A stretch of 64,000 nt of DNA, taken from contig DASXVQ010000068.1 of NCBI GenBank assembly GCA_036504155.1, positions 77,982 to 141,981 of the forward strand. The letters are read 5' to 3'. Source of the stretch: JACRCT01 sp036504155 (GTDB lineage: Bacteria > Myxococcota > Myxococcia > Myxococcales > UBA5297). Positions 25,282 through 33,640 of the stretch are shown piece after piece. The notes beneath the pieces are model-generated. The model searched no databases and was not told the origin of the DNA. It was given only the letters and a program-made list of their open reading frames with translations. Each line of letters starts with the position of its first letter. Position 1 is the stretch's first letter. The translations under genes and the position numbers were made by a program.

Positions 25282-26144
25282 CAGACGTCCCTCGTGCGCA
25301 GCGCCACGTAGGCGAGCGCCAGGAAGACCGCCGCGAAACCGCACAGCGCGCCGACCGAGCCCAGGACCGCCATCGTGTCCGCCTTGAAGAAGCCGTCCTG
25401 GTAGTGCGAGGGCAGGGCGTAGACGACCCAGCCGAACTTGTCGAGGTGCGCGAGCAGCGCCAGGACCCAGGTCAGGAAGAGGTAGGCGATGGCGGTGAGG
25501 AACGAGAAGATCGGCGTCCGGAACAGGCACGAACACAAGGTCGCCACCCCGACGTACGCGGTGGCGTAGACCAGGGTCAGCGCCCAGAAGCGGGCCATGG
25601 CCACGAAGCCCGCGCCCACCGGGAAGTCTTTGATGGACGCCGCGGCGTACCCGAAGATCCCCAGGTTCATGATCGCCGTCAGGCCCAGCAGCAAGGCGAG
25701 CTGGGCCAGCACCTTGCCGGCCAGCAGCGATCCCCGGCGGGAGCGCAGCGAGACGAAGCGGAAGGAGCGCGTCTGCAGCTCGCCGCTGACCTGGTCGAAG
25801 CCGATGAGCGCCGTCAGCAGCGGCAGGAAGAACAGGGCGAACCAGGCGAAGAAGATGACCACCAGCGGCATCGAGGCCAGGTACTTCAGCTGCTCGTCGT
25901 CCTTGCCGAAGATGGCCGAGAGCCCGCCGAGCTTCATCTGCATCAGCGCCTCGGGCGGGAGCTCCTGGCCCTTGAGCGCGTCGTTGAGCTTGTCCTGGAT
26001 CGTCCGCGTCGCGGCGATGAAGACCAAGCCGGAGATGAGGGTCGCCAGGGCGTAGAGGATGAGCAGCACCAGGGTCTTGGCGCTGCGCAGGCTCCGTTTC
26101 ATCTCGTGCTGGAAGACGATGAAGGTTTCGCGGAACGGGCTCAT
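25281..26144 (-). CDS. ABC-2 type transporter permease
   Basis: A 287-residue inner-membrane permease with six hydrophobic helices, beginning LVLLILYALATLISGLVFIA and ending VGALCGFAAVFLALAYVALR. A soluble loop between helices 1 and 2 (ALKGQELPPEALMQMKLGG) is typical of ABC-2 permeases. The stretch DQVSGELQTRSFRFVSLRSR before helix 3 is a hallmark of the NatB/GldF-type group. The ATG at 26144 is preceded by a GAGACCTCCCC-type leader with weak Shine-Dalgarno. It is the first gene of the exporter pair. Confidence 0.92.
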   Translation of the reverse strand: MSPFRETFIVFQHEMKRSLRSAKTLVLLILYALATLISGLVFIAATRTIQDKLNDALKGQELPPEALMQMKLGGLSAIFGKDDEQLKYLASMPLVVIFFAWFALFFLPLLTALIGFDQVSGELQTRSFRFVSLRSRRGSLLAGKVLAQLALLLGLTAIMNLGIFGYAAASIKDFPVGAGFVAMARFWALTLVYATAYVGVATLCSCLFRTPIFSFLTAIAYLFLTWVLALLAHLDKFGWVVYALPSHYQDGFFKADTMAVLGSVGALCGFAAVFLALAYVALRTRDV

Positions 26145-26260
26145 GGGGAGGTCTCTTCTTGCCGCGCCGGCGACCGTGCCGGCCAGGCAGGGCGGCGGAC
26201 GCTAACAGCCAGGGCAGGGGTGGTCAAACGCCCCGTCCAGGCGGGCGAGCGCCTGGTTTC

Positions 26261-26288
26261 TGGACAGACTGCAACAGGGCCGTAGCAT
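26261..26288 (+). promoter_or_regulatory. Candidate sigma-70 promoter of the PBP-like gene
   Basis: TGGACA at 26261-26266 (5/6 to consensus), a 16-bp spacer, and TAGCAT at 26283-26288 (4/6). The predicted start site lies about 28 bases before the GTG start at 26322. Confidence 0.35.
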
Positions 26289-26321
26289 GGGGTCGTCCTC
26301 CTTCGAACAGGGATCTCCCGC

Positions 26322-27791
26322 GTGGCCGACACCCCCGTCCCCCCTGCTCCCCGAATCTCTTCCATGCCCCGCTGGGTCCGCTGCGCGGTCGCGGCCCTCG
26401 TCGGCGCCCTGGGCCTGGTCGCCCTCGGCGCCGCCGGCAGCGCGTCCGAGATTTCGCCGGGGCCCGATGCCGCTGCCGCTGCCCCCGCCGGTCCGGATGC
26501 CGGCGTCCTGCAGGATGCCCAGGCCTCGTCCGGCTCGGCGCCGGCGCCGCTGCCGGCGGCAGAGGAGCCGGAGGCCGAAGCGGCGGCCGCCGAGCCGAAC
26601 GGGGCCGAAGGGGAGGGCCAGGTCGCCGACTTCCCGGTCCCCCAGTTCTCGAGCCTGGCGCCGATCGCCAAGGACGTGGACTTCCTGGCCCAGGCCGTCC
26701 TGCGCGACGGCAAGCTCGTGGTCGACCCGCCGCCTTCCGCCACCGCCGAGCAGAGCGTCCCGGTGCGCACGCTCACCGTCGACCCGCGCTACCAGAAGGA
26801 GCTCACCGCGCTGCTCAAGAGCTATGCGGTGCCCTACGGCGCCATCGCCGCCGTCGAGCCCGCCAGCGGGCGCGTGCTCGCCCTGGCCGAGTACAGCCAC
26901 GACGCGCCGCAGATGCGCGGCCTGCCGCTCAAGGCCGTCTACCCCGCGGCCTCGGTGTTCAAGATCGTCACCGGCTCGGCGCTGCTCGAGGCCGGCGTCT
27001 CCACCGAGGAGTCGGTCTGCTTCCACGGCGGCATGCACCGGCTCTCGCCGAGCCTGCTGCAGGACAGCAAGCGCGACTACCGCTGCGACACGCTCGCCCA
27101 GGCGCTGGGGCACAGCCTCAACGTCGTCTTCGCCAAGCTCGCCGACCGCAAGCTCGACGGGAAGGCGCTGCGCGCCGCCGCCGACAAGTTCGGCTTCAAC
27201 GCGCCGCTCTCCTTCGACGAGCCGGTGGACGTCTCGGTCGCCCGCATCCCCGAGAGCGGCTTCGACTTCGCCAAGACGGCCGCCGGCTTCGGCGAGGTCT
27301 TCCTCTCCCCGCTGCACGGCGCGCTGCTCGCCGCCTCCATCGGCAACGGCGGCGTGATGATGTCGCCGGTGCTCTTCGAGGGGCAGAAGAGCGAGCCCAA
27401 GCGCGTCCTCGGGGCGGCCACCGCCAAGGCCGTCGGCGAGATGTGCGAGCTGACCGTGAGCGAGGGCACCGCCCGCCGCGCCTTCCGCGAGCGCGGCCGC
27501 CCGGCGCTCGGCCAGGTCAAGGCCGCCGGCAAGACCGGCTCGCTGCACGACAAGAAGCCCTTCCGCGACTTCACCTGGTTCGTCGGCTGGGCGCCCAAGG
27601 ACCATCCGACCGTCGCGGTCGCCGCGGTGGTCGTCAATGGGCCGATGTGGCGCGTTCACGCCCCGTACCTGGGCCGCGAGGCGCTGCGCATGTACCTCGA
27701 GCCGCCGCCGGCTCCCAAGGCCAAGGCCGCCAAGCAGACCACCCGCTCCAAGCGGACCGCCTCCCGCGGCAGCCGCTACGCCGCCCGCTGA
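26322..27791 (+). CDS. Penicillin-binding transpeptidase-domain protein
   Basis: A 489-residue periplasmic DD-transpeptidase-like protein. An N-terminal membrane anchor (VRCAVAALVGALGLVALGAA) is followed by an Ala/Pro/Glu linker. The transpeptidase domain has all three active-site motifs: SVFK (Ser211, Lys214), SLN (265-267) and KTG (404-406). There is no transglycosylase domain and no typical class B dimerisation domain, so it is a minimal single-domain PBP. The tail is Lys/Arg rich. The GTG at 26322 is chosen by position; an ATG at 26364 is possible. It is likely to act in peptidoglycan cross-linking; no shape or division partner is nearby. Confidence 0.9.
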   Translation: MADTPVPPAPRISSMPRWVRCAVAALVGALGLVALGAAGSASEISPGPDAAAAAPAGPDAGVLQDAQASSGSAPAPLPAAEEPEAEAAAAEPNGAEGEGQVADFPVPQFSSLAPIAKDVDFLAQAVLRDGKLVVDPPPSATAEQSVPVRTLTVDPRYQKELTALLKSYAVPYGAIAAVEPASGRVLALAEYSHDAPQMRGLPLKAVYPAASVFKIVTGSALLEAGVSTEESVCFHGGMHRLSPSLLQDSKRDYRCDTLAQALGHSLNVVFAKLADRKLDGKALRAAADKFGFNAPLSFDEPVDVSVARIPESGFDFAKTAAGFGEVFLSPLHGALLAASIGNGGVMMSPVLFEGQKSEPKRVLGAATAKAVGEMCELTVSEGTARRAFRERGRPALGQVKAAGKTGSLHDKKPFRDFTWFVGWAPKDHPTVAVAAVVVNGPMWRVHAPYLGREALRMYLEPPPAPKAKAAKQTTRSKRTASRGSRYAAR

Positions 27792-27882
27792 AGCAGCACT
27801 GAAAAACGCAAGCGAGAGCGCCGGGTTGAGCTTTCAGGCCTGCCTTTCGACCCTCCGAGGTGGCCTTTGCCAGCCTCTCCGC

Positions 27883-27911
27883 TTGACAGCAGGCGGCCTC
27901 TCGTTCATAAA
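27883..27911 (+). promoter_or_regulatory. Sigma-70 promoter of the rpsP operon
   Basis: A perfect -35 TTGACA at 27883-27888, a 17-bp spacer, and -10 CATAAA at 27906-27911. Transcription would begin near 27918. Just after the -10 a small stem (ACCGC/GCGGT around a T-rich loop, 27912-27928) sits at the start of the leader. It is well placed 45 bp before the rpsP start codon. Confidence 0.75.
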
Positions 27912-27954
27912 CACCGCTCTTTTTGCGGTCTTAGCGTTGGAGGAAGGCAACACC

Positions 27955-28218
27955 ATGGCAGTGAAGATTCGCCTCGCCCGAGCGGGCGCCAAGAAGCATC
28001 CCTACTACCACGTCGTTGCGGCAGATTCGCGCAGCCCGCGGGACGGCAAGTTCATCGAGGCCATCGGGTCCTACGACCCGACCAAGAAGCCTCACCTCCT
28101 CGAGCTCGACGATGCTCGGCTGACGCACTGGATCAAGTGCGGCGCGCAGCCGACCGACACGGTCGCGCAGCTGATCAAGGAGCACAAGAAGGCGCAGCCG
28201 GCCGCGGCCAAGGCTTAA
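27955..28218 (+). CDS. rpsP: 30S ribosomal protein S16
   Basis: An 87-residue ribosomal protein of normal length. It opens MAVKIRLARAGAKKHPYYHV, with GKFIEAIGSYDP and the helix LTHWIKCGAQPTDTVAQLI typical of S16. A strong Shine-Dalgarno GGAGGAAGG precedes the ATG. It is the first gene of the rpsP-rimM-trmD-rplS operon, with the promoter at 27883. S16 is an early assembly protein of the small subunit. Confidence 0.98.
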   Translation: MAVKIRLARAGAKKHPYYHVVAADSRSPRDGKFIEAIGSYDPTKKPHLLELDDARLTHWIKCGAQPTDTVAQLIKEHKKAQPAAAKA

Positions 28219-28226
28219 GGCCCGAG

Positions 28227-28775
28227 ATGGCAGGCGACTCGCAGCGGCTAGCGCGCGTGGGCAGGGTTTCCAAGGCCCACGGCATCCGCGGCGAGGTGAT
28301 GGTGCGCCCGGACGATCCGGAGTCCACCACGCTGCTCTCCCAGAAGGCGGCCTTCCTGAAGGCGCCCGACCGGGAGGTCGAGCTCGTCCCCATCGAGTCG
28401 GTCCGAACCGCCCACGAAGCCTGGCTGGTCCGCTTCGAGGGCTGCGACGACCGCACGACGGCCGAGGCGTACGTGGGGCGCGAAGTCCTGCTGCCCCGCG
28501 AGAGCCTGCCCCAGCTGGATGAGGGCGAGTTCTACGCCGAGGACCTGGTGGGGTTGCAGGTCACGAGCACGTCCGGCGAGGTGCTGGGCAAGGTGGTGGA
28601 GGTCATCGACGCCGGAGGAGTCCCGGTGCTCGAGATCCAGGGCCAGCGGCGCTTCCAGGTGCCCCTGGCCGACACCTTCGTCAAGGCCATCGACCTGAAG
28701 GCCGGGGTGGTCCAGCTGGACCCTCCGGTCGAGGGCGACGAAGTCGAAGAGGAAAAGGAAGAGGGCGGAGGCTGA
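28227..28775 (+). CDS. rimM: 16S rRNA processing protein RimM
   Basis: A 182-residue 30S maturation factor. The N-terminal barrel has ARVGRVSKAHGIRGEVMV, the family signature. The second, PRC-like barrel has EFYAEDLVGLQVTSTSGEVL, and VPVLEIQGQRRFQVPLADTF. It binds S19 and the 16S head during late assembly. The ATG is 8 bp after rpsP. The last 15 residues are strongly acidic (EEEKEEGGG). The operon order is as in most bacteria. Confidence 0.97.
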   Translation: MAGDSQRLARVGRVSKAHGIRGEVMVRPDDPESTTLLSQKAAFLKAPDREVELVPIESVRTAHEAWLVRFEGCDDRTTAEAYVGREVLLPRESLPQLDEGEFYAEDLVGLQVTSTSGEVLGKVVEVIDAGGVPVLEIQGQRRFQVPLADTFVKAIDLKAGVVQLDPPVEGDEVEEEKEEGGG

Positions 28776-28785
28776 AGAGGAAATC

Positions 28786-29508
28786 GTGCTGTCCTTCGAG
28801 ATCCTCACGCTCTTTCCTCGGATGGTCGAGGGCCCGCTGTCCGAGAGCATCCTCGGCAAGGCCCGCGAGAAGGGGCTGATCGACGTCACGGTCACCGACG
28901 TGCGCGACTTCGCCCAGGGCAAGCACCGGGTGACCGACGATTCGCCCTACGGTGGGGGCGCAGGGATGGTGATGAAGGCCGAGCCGCTGGTGGCAGCCGT
29001 CGAGGCGGCCAGGGCGCGGCGGCAGGGCGCGAGGGTGGTGCTGCTGGACCCCCGCGGCAGGACGCTGGACCAGACGGTCGTCCGCGAGCTGTACGGACGC
29101 ACGAGCCTGGTGCTGGTGTGCGGCAGGTACGAGGGCGTCGACGAGCGGGTGCGGCGGTACGTGGACGAGGAGCTGTCGCTGGGCGACTTCATCCTCACGG
29201 GCGGCGAGCTCGCGGCGCTGACGGTGGTCGATGCGGTGTCCCGGTTGGAGCCGGGCGTGTTGGGGAACGAGGCATCCCCCGGGGACGAGAGCTTCGAGGC
29301 TGGGCTGCTCGAGTTCCCGCAGTACACGAGGCCGCCAGAGTTTCGGGGAGACAAGGTCCCCGATGTGTTGCTGTCGGGCGACCATTCCAAGGTCGCGCGA
29401 TGGCGCCGGGCGATGTCGCTGAGGACGACGCGGGACAGGCGACCGGACTTGTTTGCCAAGCACGCGTTGTCCGACGAAGATTCCAGGCTCCTCGAGAGCC
29501 TCGACTGA
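28786..29508 (+). CDS. trmD: tRNA (guanine37-N1)-methyltransferase
   Basis: A 240-residue SPOUT-family methyltransferase that makes m1G37 in tRNAs and prevents +1 frameshifting. Family motifs include LTLFPRMVEG, DDSPYGGGAGMVMK, LVCGRYEGVDERV, and the trefoil-knot SAM site GDFILTGGELAALTVVD. The start is GTG at 28786 behind GAAGAGGAAA. It is the third gene of the rpsP operon. Catalytic Asp in VPGVLG-type loops (LEPGVLGNEASPGDESF) is present. No anomalies. Confidence 0.98.
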   Translation: MLSFEILTLFPRMVEGPLSESILGKAREKGLIDVTVTDVRDFAQGKHRVTDDSPYGGGAGMVMKAEPLVAAVEAARARRQGARVVLLDPRGRTLDQTVVRELYGRTSLVLVCGRYEGVDERVRRYVDEELSLGDFILTGGELAALTVVDAVSRLEPGVLGNEASPGDESFEAGLLEFPQYTRPPEFRGDKVPDVLLSGDHSKVARWRRAMSLRTTRDRRPDLFAKHALSDEDSRLLESLD

Positions 29509-29529
29509 GCGCTGTGGAAGGAGAATGCC

Positions 29530-29913
29530 ATGCAGAACAGGATCATGGACCTCGTTGAGAAGAAGCACCTGCGGACCGACGTGCCCTCCTTCCGCACGGG
29601 CGATGTGGTTCGCGTGCACTGGAAGATCCGCGAGGGTGGCAAGGAGCGGGTGCAGGCCTTCGAGGGCCTCGTCATTCGCAAGAACCGCAAGGGCAACCGC
29701 GCCACGTTCACCGTGCGCAAGGTCAGCTACGCGGTCGGCGTGGAGCGCATCTTCCCGATGCACTCCCCGCGCTACGAGAAGATCGAGGTCGTGACGCCCG
29801 GTCGCGTGCGCCGCAGCCGCCTCTTCTACATCCGCGATCTGCAGGGCAAGGCCGCCCGCGTCGAGGCCGAGCGCGAGCAGCAGGAAGTCACGCCCGCTCC
29901 CGCCAAGAAGTAG
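29530..29913 (+). CDS. rplS: 50S ribosomal protein L19
   Basis: A 127-residue ribosomal protein located at the 30S-50S interface. Typical segments are FRTGDVVRVHWKIREG, EGLVIRKNRKG, TFTVRKVSYAVGVERIFP and RVRRSRLFYIRDLQGKAARV. AAGGAGAATGCC precedes the ATG. It is about 12 residues longer than E. coli L19, with an Ala/Pro/Lys tail. It is the last gene of the operon and is followed by a long GC-rich stem at 29937. Confidence 0.98.
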   Translation: MQNRIMDLVEKKHLRTDVPSFRTGDVVRVHWKIREGGKERVQAFEGLVIRKNRKGNRATFTVRKVSYAVGVERIFPMHSPRYEKIEVVTPGRVRRSRLFYIRDLQGKAARVEAEREQQEVTPAPAKK

Positions 29914-29936
29914 TTTCCTCCGCTTCGAGAGCTGTG

Positions 29937-29968
29937 CGGCGCGCCTCCGCTTTGGCGGGGGCGCGCCG
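29937..29968 (+). terminator. GC-rich stem after rplS, probable terminator
   Basis: Perfect 9-bp arms CGGCGCGCC (29937-29945) and GGCGCGCCG (29960-29968), with a nested CCGC/GCGG inner stem. It lies 23 bp after the rplS stop. There is no U-tract, so termination may need Rho, or the stem may mainly protect the 3' end. Confidence 0.5.
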
Positions 29969-30032
29969 TCGCATGCCTGAAGTCCGAAAGTGGATCTGGA
30001 ATTTCCCCAGGCGATCTAGGACTATCTAGCCC

Positions 30033-31979
30033 ATGCTCCTGATCGAGCTGGCCACCCAGAACGTCAAGGGATTCTCGCCGACCTCGCGGGCGGCGTTCAA
30101 ACCCGGCTACAACGTCGTCGCGCCGCCTCCCGGGGTGCAGTCGGGCCTGTTGCCCATCCTCGAGGCGCTCTTCTACGGCGACGGCACCGGCACCGACGCG
30201 GTGCTGGCCACCGGGCCCCAGGCCCGCGCCGGCCTGACCGCGCAGGGCACCGACGGGCGCATCTACCGCCTGGTGCGCGGCCTGGGCGGCGCCGGCGCGC
30301 TGCACCGGCTGGAGCCCAACAAGCAGTGGGCGGTGGTGGCGCAGGAGAACGCCGACATCGGCCGCCACCTGCGCCAGTCGATGGGCGTGCCCACCCGCGA
30401 GGCGTTCCGCGCGGTCCTCACCTTCGACCCTCGCTCGCTGCCCTCGCGCCGCAAGGCTGCCGAGCACGAGCAGGAGCGCATGCTGCGCCCCCTCGGCGGC
30501 CCCCCGGCCGGCAGCGGCCACGGCGGCCCCCCGGGCAGGACCACCAGCGGCGAGATGCGCGCCATCCGCTCCAACGCCCTGGTCGAGGCCGCCATGGCGG
30601 CCGCGAAGGCCTCGCCCGACCGGGCGCACAACGCCTCCGCCCTGCGCCAGGAGATCGAGGCGGGCAAGGCCCTGGAGGAGGTGCAGTACAAGCTCGAGGG
30701 GATGCGCCAGCGCCTCTACCAGCTGGACGAGATGGTCGCCAAGCTGCAGGCCTACAAGACCAAGTCCGAGGAGCTGAAGGCCGCGCTCAAGGGCACGCAC
30801 TCGCTCGAGTCGCTGGGCCTGGACGTCGAGGCGCTCAAGGCCGCCGGCCGCTACGACGACGCGTTCAAGAAGCTCAAGGACCAGCTCGGCAAGCTGGCGC
30901 AAGAGGAGGAGCTGGCCCTGGAGAAGTCGGGGGGCCACAAGGTGCAGCCGATCACCGCGGACCAGCACTTCCTGGCCAGCGCCGGCGCGGGCGTGCTCAC
31001 CCTGGGCGGCGGCGTGGCGCTGATGAGCTCGGGCGTGGGCGCCATCGCGCTCCTGTCCATCCCCGCCTTCGGGTACGCCAGCCTGTGCCTCCTGCGGTGG
31101 ATCGGCCGGCTACAGCAGGTGGACGCGCTCGGCCGCCGCCAGAGCGTCACCAAGGACCGCGAGCAGAAGCTGTACGGCGCCTTCGACGGCGAGTTCCTGC
31201 TCCTCAAGGGCGCGATGAAGGTGGTGGACGTCGAGAACGGCCGCGAGTTCATCGAGTACATGAAGGAGCGCCAGAAGAAGGCCGACGAGCTCTCCGCCAT
31301 CGAGCAGCAGATCGCCGAGAAGACCGGCGGCAGCGACTTCGACGCCTCGCTCCGGGAGCAGGCGGACCTGTCGGCCCAGGCCAAGGAGCTCGAGGCCCAG
31401 GTGGCCGAGGCGGGCGCCGGCGTCAACCGTGACTGGCACGAGGCGGAGCGCGAGCTCGCCGAGATGGAGAGCGGCTCGGAGGCGCCCAAGGGGCTGGTGG
31501 CCGCCGGCGGCGGCAGCTTCGAGGAGAAGAAGGACCTCAAGCCCGACCCCATCCCGGCGCTGCTGGCCGCCTCCCAGGACCTCTTCGCCGGCGCCACGGT
31601 GCAGACCCTGGGCGCGGCGATGCGCGAGCGCGCCTCCCAGTACGTGCTGGCCCTGACCGATCGGCGCTACGTGGCGGTCGAGTTCGACGGCAAGGGCAAC
31701 GCGACGCTCTCCGCGCCGGGCCGCTCGGTTCCCGCGGGCCAGCTCGAAGACCTGGACCTCGACATGCTCTACATCGCGGTCAAGCTGACGATCGTGGAGC
31801 GCTACGCGCCGCTGGGCAAGCCGGTGCTGATCATGGACGAGCCGTTCCTGGGCTTCGACGACCCCAAGCTCCAGCTGCTCTCGCGCATGCTCAAGCACAT
31901 CGCCACCAACACCCAGGTGGTGCACGGCAGCGCGCTTCCGGCGCACCACGGGCTGGCCGACGCGCTGCACCAGGCCTGA
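30033..31979 (+). CDS. SMC/RecF-like protein with degenerate Walker A and membrane hairpin
   Basis: A 648-residue protein, family not firmly recognised. The N-terminus (LIELATQNVKGFSPTSRAAF, then KPGYNVV) reads like the opening of SMC/RecF/AAA_23 ATPases, but where GPNGSGKS is expected it has APPPGVQSGLLPILEALF, with no P-loop Lys. Coiled-coil segments lie around 190-280 and 375-470. Between them, residues about 313-357 are two hydrophobic helices (AGAGVLTLGGGVALMSSG and AIALLSIPAFGYASLCLL). The C-terminus has a clean Walker B and D-loop, PVLIMDEPFLGFDD, preceded by a weak signature (VPAGQLEDLDLDMLY). It may act as a membrane-attached structural or regulatory relative of SMC proteins (inference). 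It appears monocistronic, with a weak ribosome site. Confidence 0.75.
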   Translation: MLLIELATQNVKGFSPTSRAAFKPGYNVVAPPPGVQSGLLPILEALFYGDGTGTDAVLATGPQARAGLTAQGTDGRIYRLVRGLGGAGALHRLEPNKQWAVVAQENADIGRHLRQSMGVPTREAFRAVLTFDPRSLPSRRKAAEHEQERMLRPLGGPPAGSGHGGPPGRTTSGEMRAIRSNALVEAAMAAAKASPDRAHNASALRQEIEAGKALEEVQYKLEGMRQRLYQLDEMVAKLQAYKTKSEELKAALKGTHSLESLGLDVEALKAAGRYDDAFKKLKDQLGKLAQEEELALEKSGGHKVQPITADQHFLASAGAGVLTLGGGVALMSSGVGAIALLSIPAFGYASLCLLRWIGRLQQVDALGRRQSVTKDREQKLYGAFDGEFLLLKGAMKVVDVENGREFIEYMKERQKKADELSAIEQQIAEKTGGSDFDASLREQADLSAQAKELEAQVAEAGAGVNRDWHEAERELAEMESGSEAPKGLVAAGGGSFEEKKDLKPDPIPALLAASQDLFAGATVQTLGAAMRERASQYVLALTDRRYVAVEFDGKGNATLSAPGRSVPAGQLEDLDLDMLYIAVKLTIVERYAPLGKPVLIMDEPFLGFDDPKLQLLSRMLKHIATNTQVVHGSALPAHHGLADALHQA

Positions 31980-32007
31980 GCGACCGGCGGATTCCCCCTC
32001 GCGGCCT

Positions 32008-32460
32008 TCACCTCGCCATCCACTCGGCCGCGCCCAGCAGGCGCGAGCCGAGGAACAGGCGCACCTGGTAGGTGCCGGTGTCGGTCGGGGCGAAGACGTC
32101 GCGGCCGCGCTCGCTCACCAGCAGCACGTCGCCAGGGCCGAAGCGGCGGTCGTGGTCCAGGTCGGCGACCAGCTCGTAGCGCAGGCTCCAGACAGACGCG
32201 TACTGGACGTGCCGGGCGACGATCTCCACGTGCAGCTCGCTGGCCCAGTAGGTGGGGGCGTCCTGCTGCGCCGGGCCGCCGTCGGGCGCCCGCAGCGGGC
32301 AGTAGCGCAAGGCGAAGAGCCGGTCGCTCCCGCCGACCGTGAGCGCGGGCGGGGCGTCCTCGACGGAGAGGCCGATGACGGGCGAGCTCTCGTCGTCCTC
32401 GACCGGCCCGCAGCTGGCGGCCAAGAGCACTGCGGCAACGGCGGCGGCGGTGGCGCGCAT
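32008..32460 (-). CDS. Small lipoprotein, unknown function
   Basis: A 150-residue lipoprotein. The ATG at 32460, preceded by GAGGTGG, begins a signal peptide ending LLAASC (lipobox). The mature part is beta-rich with LSVEDAPPALTVGGSDRLFA and LVADLDHDRRFGPGDVLLV; the latter looks like a dockerin- or calcium-loop-like DxDxDxxxxxxD-type turn. One further Cys (YCPL) is present. No family was recognised. It is convergent with the SMC-like gene and upstream on the same strand as nothing obvious (about 225 bp to the CHAD gene). Confidence 0.7.
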   Translation of the reverse strand: MRATAAAVAAVLLAASCGPVEDDESSPVIGLSVEDAPPALTVGGSDRLFALRYCPLRAPDGGPAQQDAPTYWASELHVEIVARHVQYASVWSLRYELVADLDHDRRFGPGDVLLVSERGRDVFAPTDTGTYQVRLFLGSRLLGAAEWMAR

Positions 32461-32686
32461 CCATCCACCTCGGAATCCCAGAGCAGATCGGGAGGAGGCT
32501 GGGACTGGCCCCACGAGCCTTCAAGCGCCCCGATGGCTCCTGCCCGTCCAGGGGTGATCGCCTGACCCGGCGGCAGCGGTGAGCGGCCAGAGTAGGGCGG
32601 GGCCCGAGCCGGGCGCGCACAGATTCGCGAGTAACCCAGAGAGTCTGCGCCGGAGGAGGATCCGCTCGGGGGAAGGCTCACGCGCG

Positions 32687-33640
32687 TCAGCCTCGGCCGT
32701 GCGCCGGATTGCCGCCGAGGCTCCGGAGCGCCGCCGTGCCGTTCGGACTCTGATCCCGCCTGCGGAGGGCGCGCCTCACGAATGGCGTCGCCTTCCTCCG
32801 GAACCGGCGCTCGGAGCCTTCGATGACCTCGTCCACGCCCCGCGCAATGCGCCGGTCCAGCTCTCGGACGAGCGCGCGGTACTCCGTCTTGGGCAGGGCC
32901 TTGCGGTGCCCTCGCGCCCAGCGGCGCAGCAGCATCAAGTCGGTGAGCCCGCCGAGCTCCTCGGCGAGGGTCGCCCAGCGGCCTGTCGCGCCGCCGAGCA
33001 ACTCGAGCTGGTAGCGGATCTCCTTCACCCGCTTGCGGAACGCATGGAGCGCCTCGTCTTCACGGAGCTCGTCGGCCCGCCGGCGCGCCGCGCGAAGGCG
33101 CCTATAGCTCGCTGCCACTGCCTCTCTCACTTCGGCACGCCGCAGCCGCGACGGCAGCTCCGCCGACAGACGCTCCGGGATCGGCGAGATGGCTTGAAGG
33201 CCGTGCCGCAGCACGAGCTCGAGCCGCGGCGCTCCCCGAGGGCGGGCCTCGGCGAGCAGGCAGCGCCGCGCCTCCGCGCAGGCCTTCGACAGCTGCCCAT
33301 TTTCCTGGAGCTTCTCCAGCGTCTGCAGAAGCACGTCGTCGTCGCGAAATCCGGCCGTGCCCGCGAGGGCGTCGTGCAGTTCGCGCAGGCAGCGCCTGGT
33401 GCAACGCTTCCCCACGAGAGGCTGGACCAGGCGCACCACGGCGCGCACACGATGCAGCGCCTTCCGGTACTCGTGGACCGATTCGATTGGTTCGGCCTCG
33501 CTCGTCCGCGCCATCTCCCGCGCGCGGCCGATCGCGCCGGAGCATGCCCACCCGAGGGCCAGCGGCAGCGGCAACCGCTCGTCGAGGTGCAGCCGATCGG
33601 GGGAGGGATGTTCGGCCCTAGGCCCTTCGAGGACGTGCAT
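32687..33640 (-). CDS. CHAD domain protein
   Basis: A 317-residue helical protein. The conserved CHAD pattern is present: SVHEYRKALHRVRAVVRL (first histidine/lysine helix), LHDALAGTAGFRDDDVLL (RDxDV-like), and the second half EALHAFRKRVKEIRYQLELL. CHAD domains bind inorganic polyphosphate through basic residues, and some localise to polyphosphate granules. There is no CYTH triphosphatase domain attached. The ATG at 33640 overlaps the 3' end of the upstream gene by 23 bp, so the two are coupled. It ends in a basic tail. Confidence 0.88.
   Translation of the reverse strand: MHVLEGPRAEHPSPDRLHLDERLPLPLALGWACSGAIGRAREMARTSEAEPIESVHEYRKALHRVRAVVRLVQPLVGKRCTRRCLRELHDALAGTAGFRDDDVLLQTLEKLQENGQLSKACAEARRCLLAEARPRGAPRLELVLRHGLQAISPIPERLSAELPSRLRRAEVREAVAASYRRLRAARRRADELREDEALHAFRKRVKEIRYQLELLGGATGRWATLAEELGGLTDLMLLRRWARGHRKALPKTEYRALVRELDRRIARGVDEVIEGSERRFRRKATPFVRRALRRRDQSPNGTAALRSLGGNPAHGRG

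Noticed and set aside
26261..26275. TGGACAGACTGCAA as sigma-54 promoter
   Set aside because: GG to GC spacing is not the required 10 bases between the doublets; a sigma-70 reading fits better.
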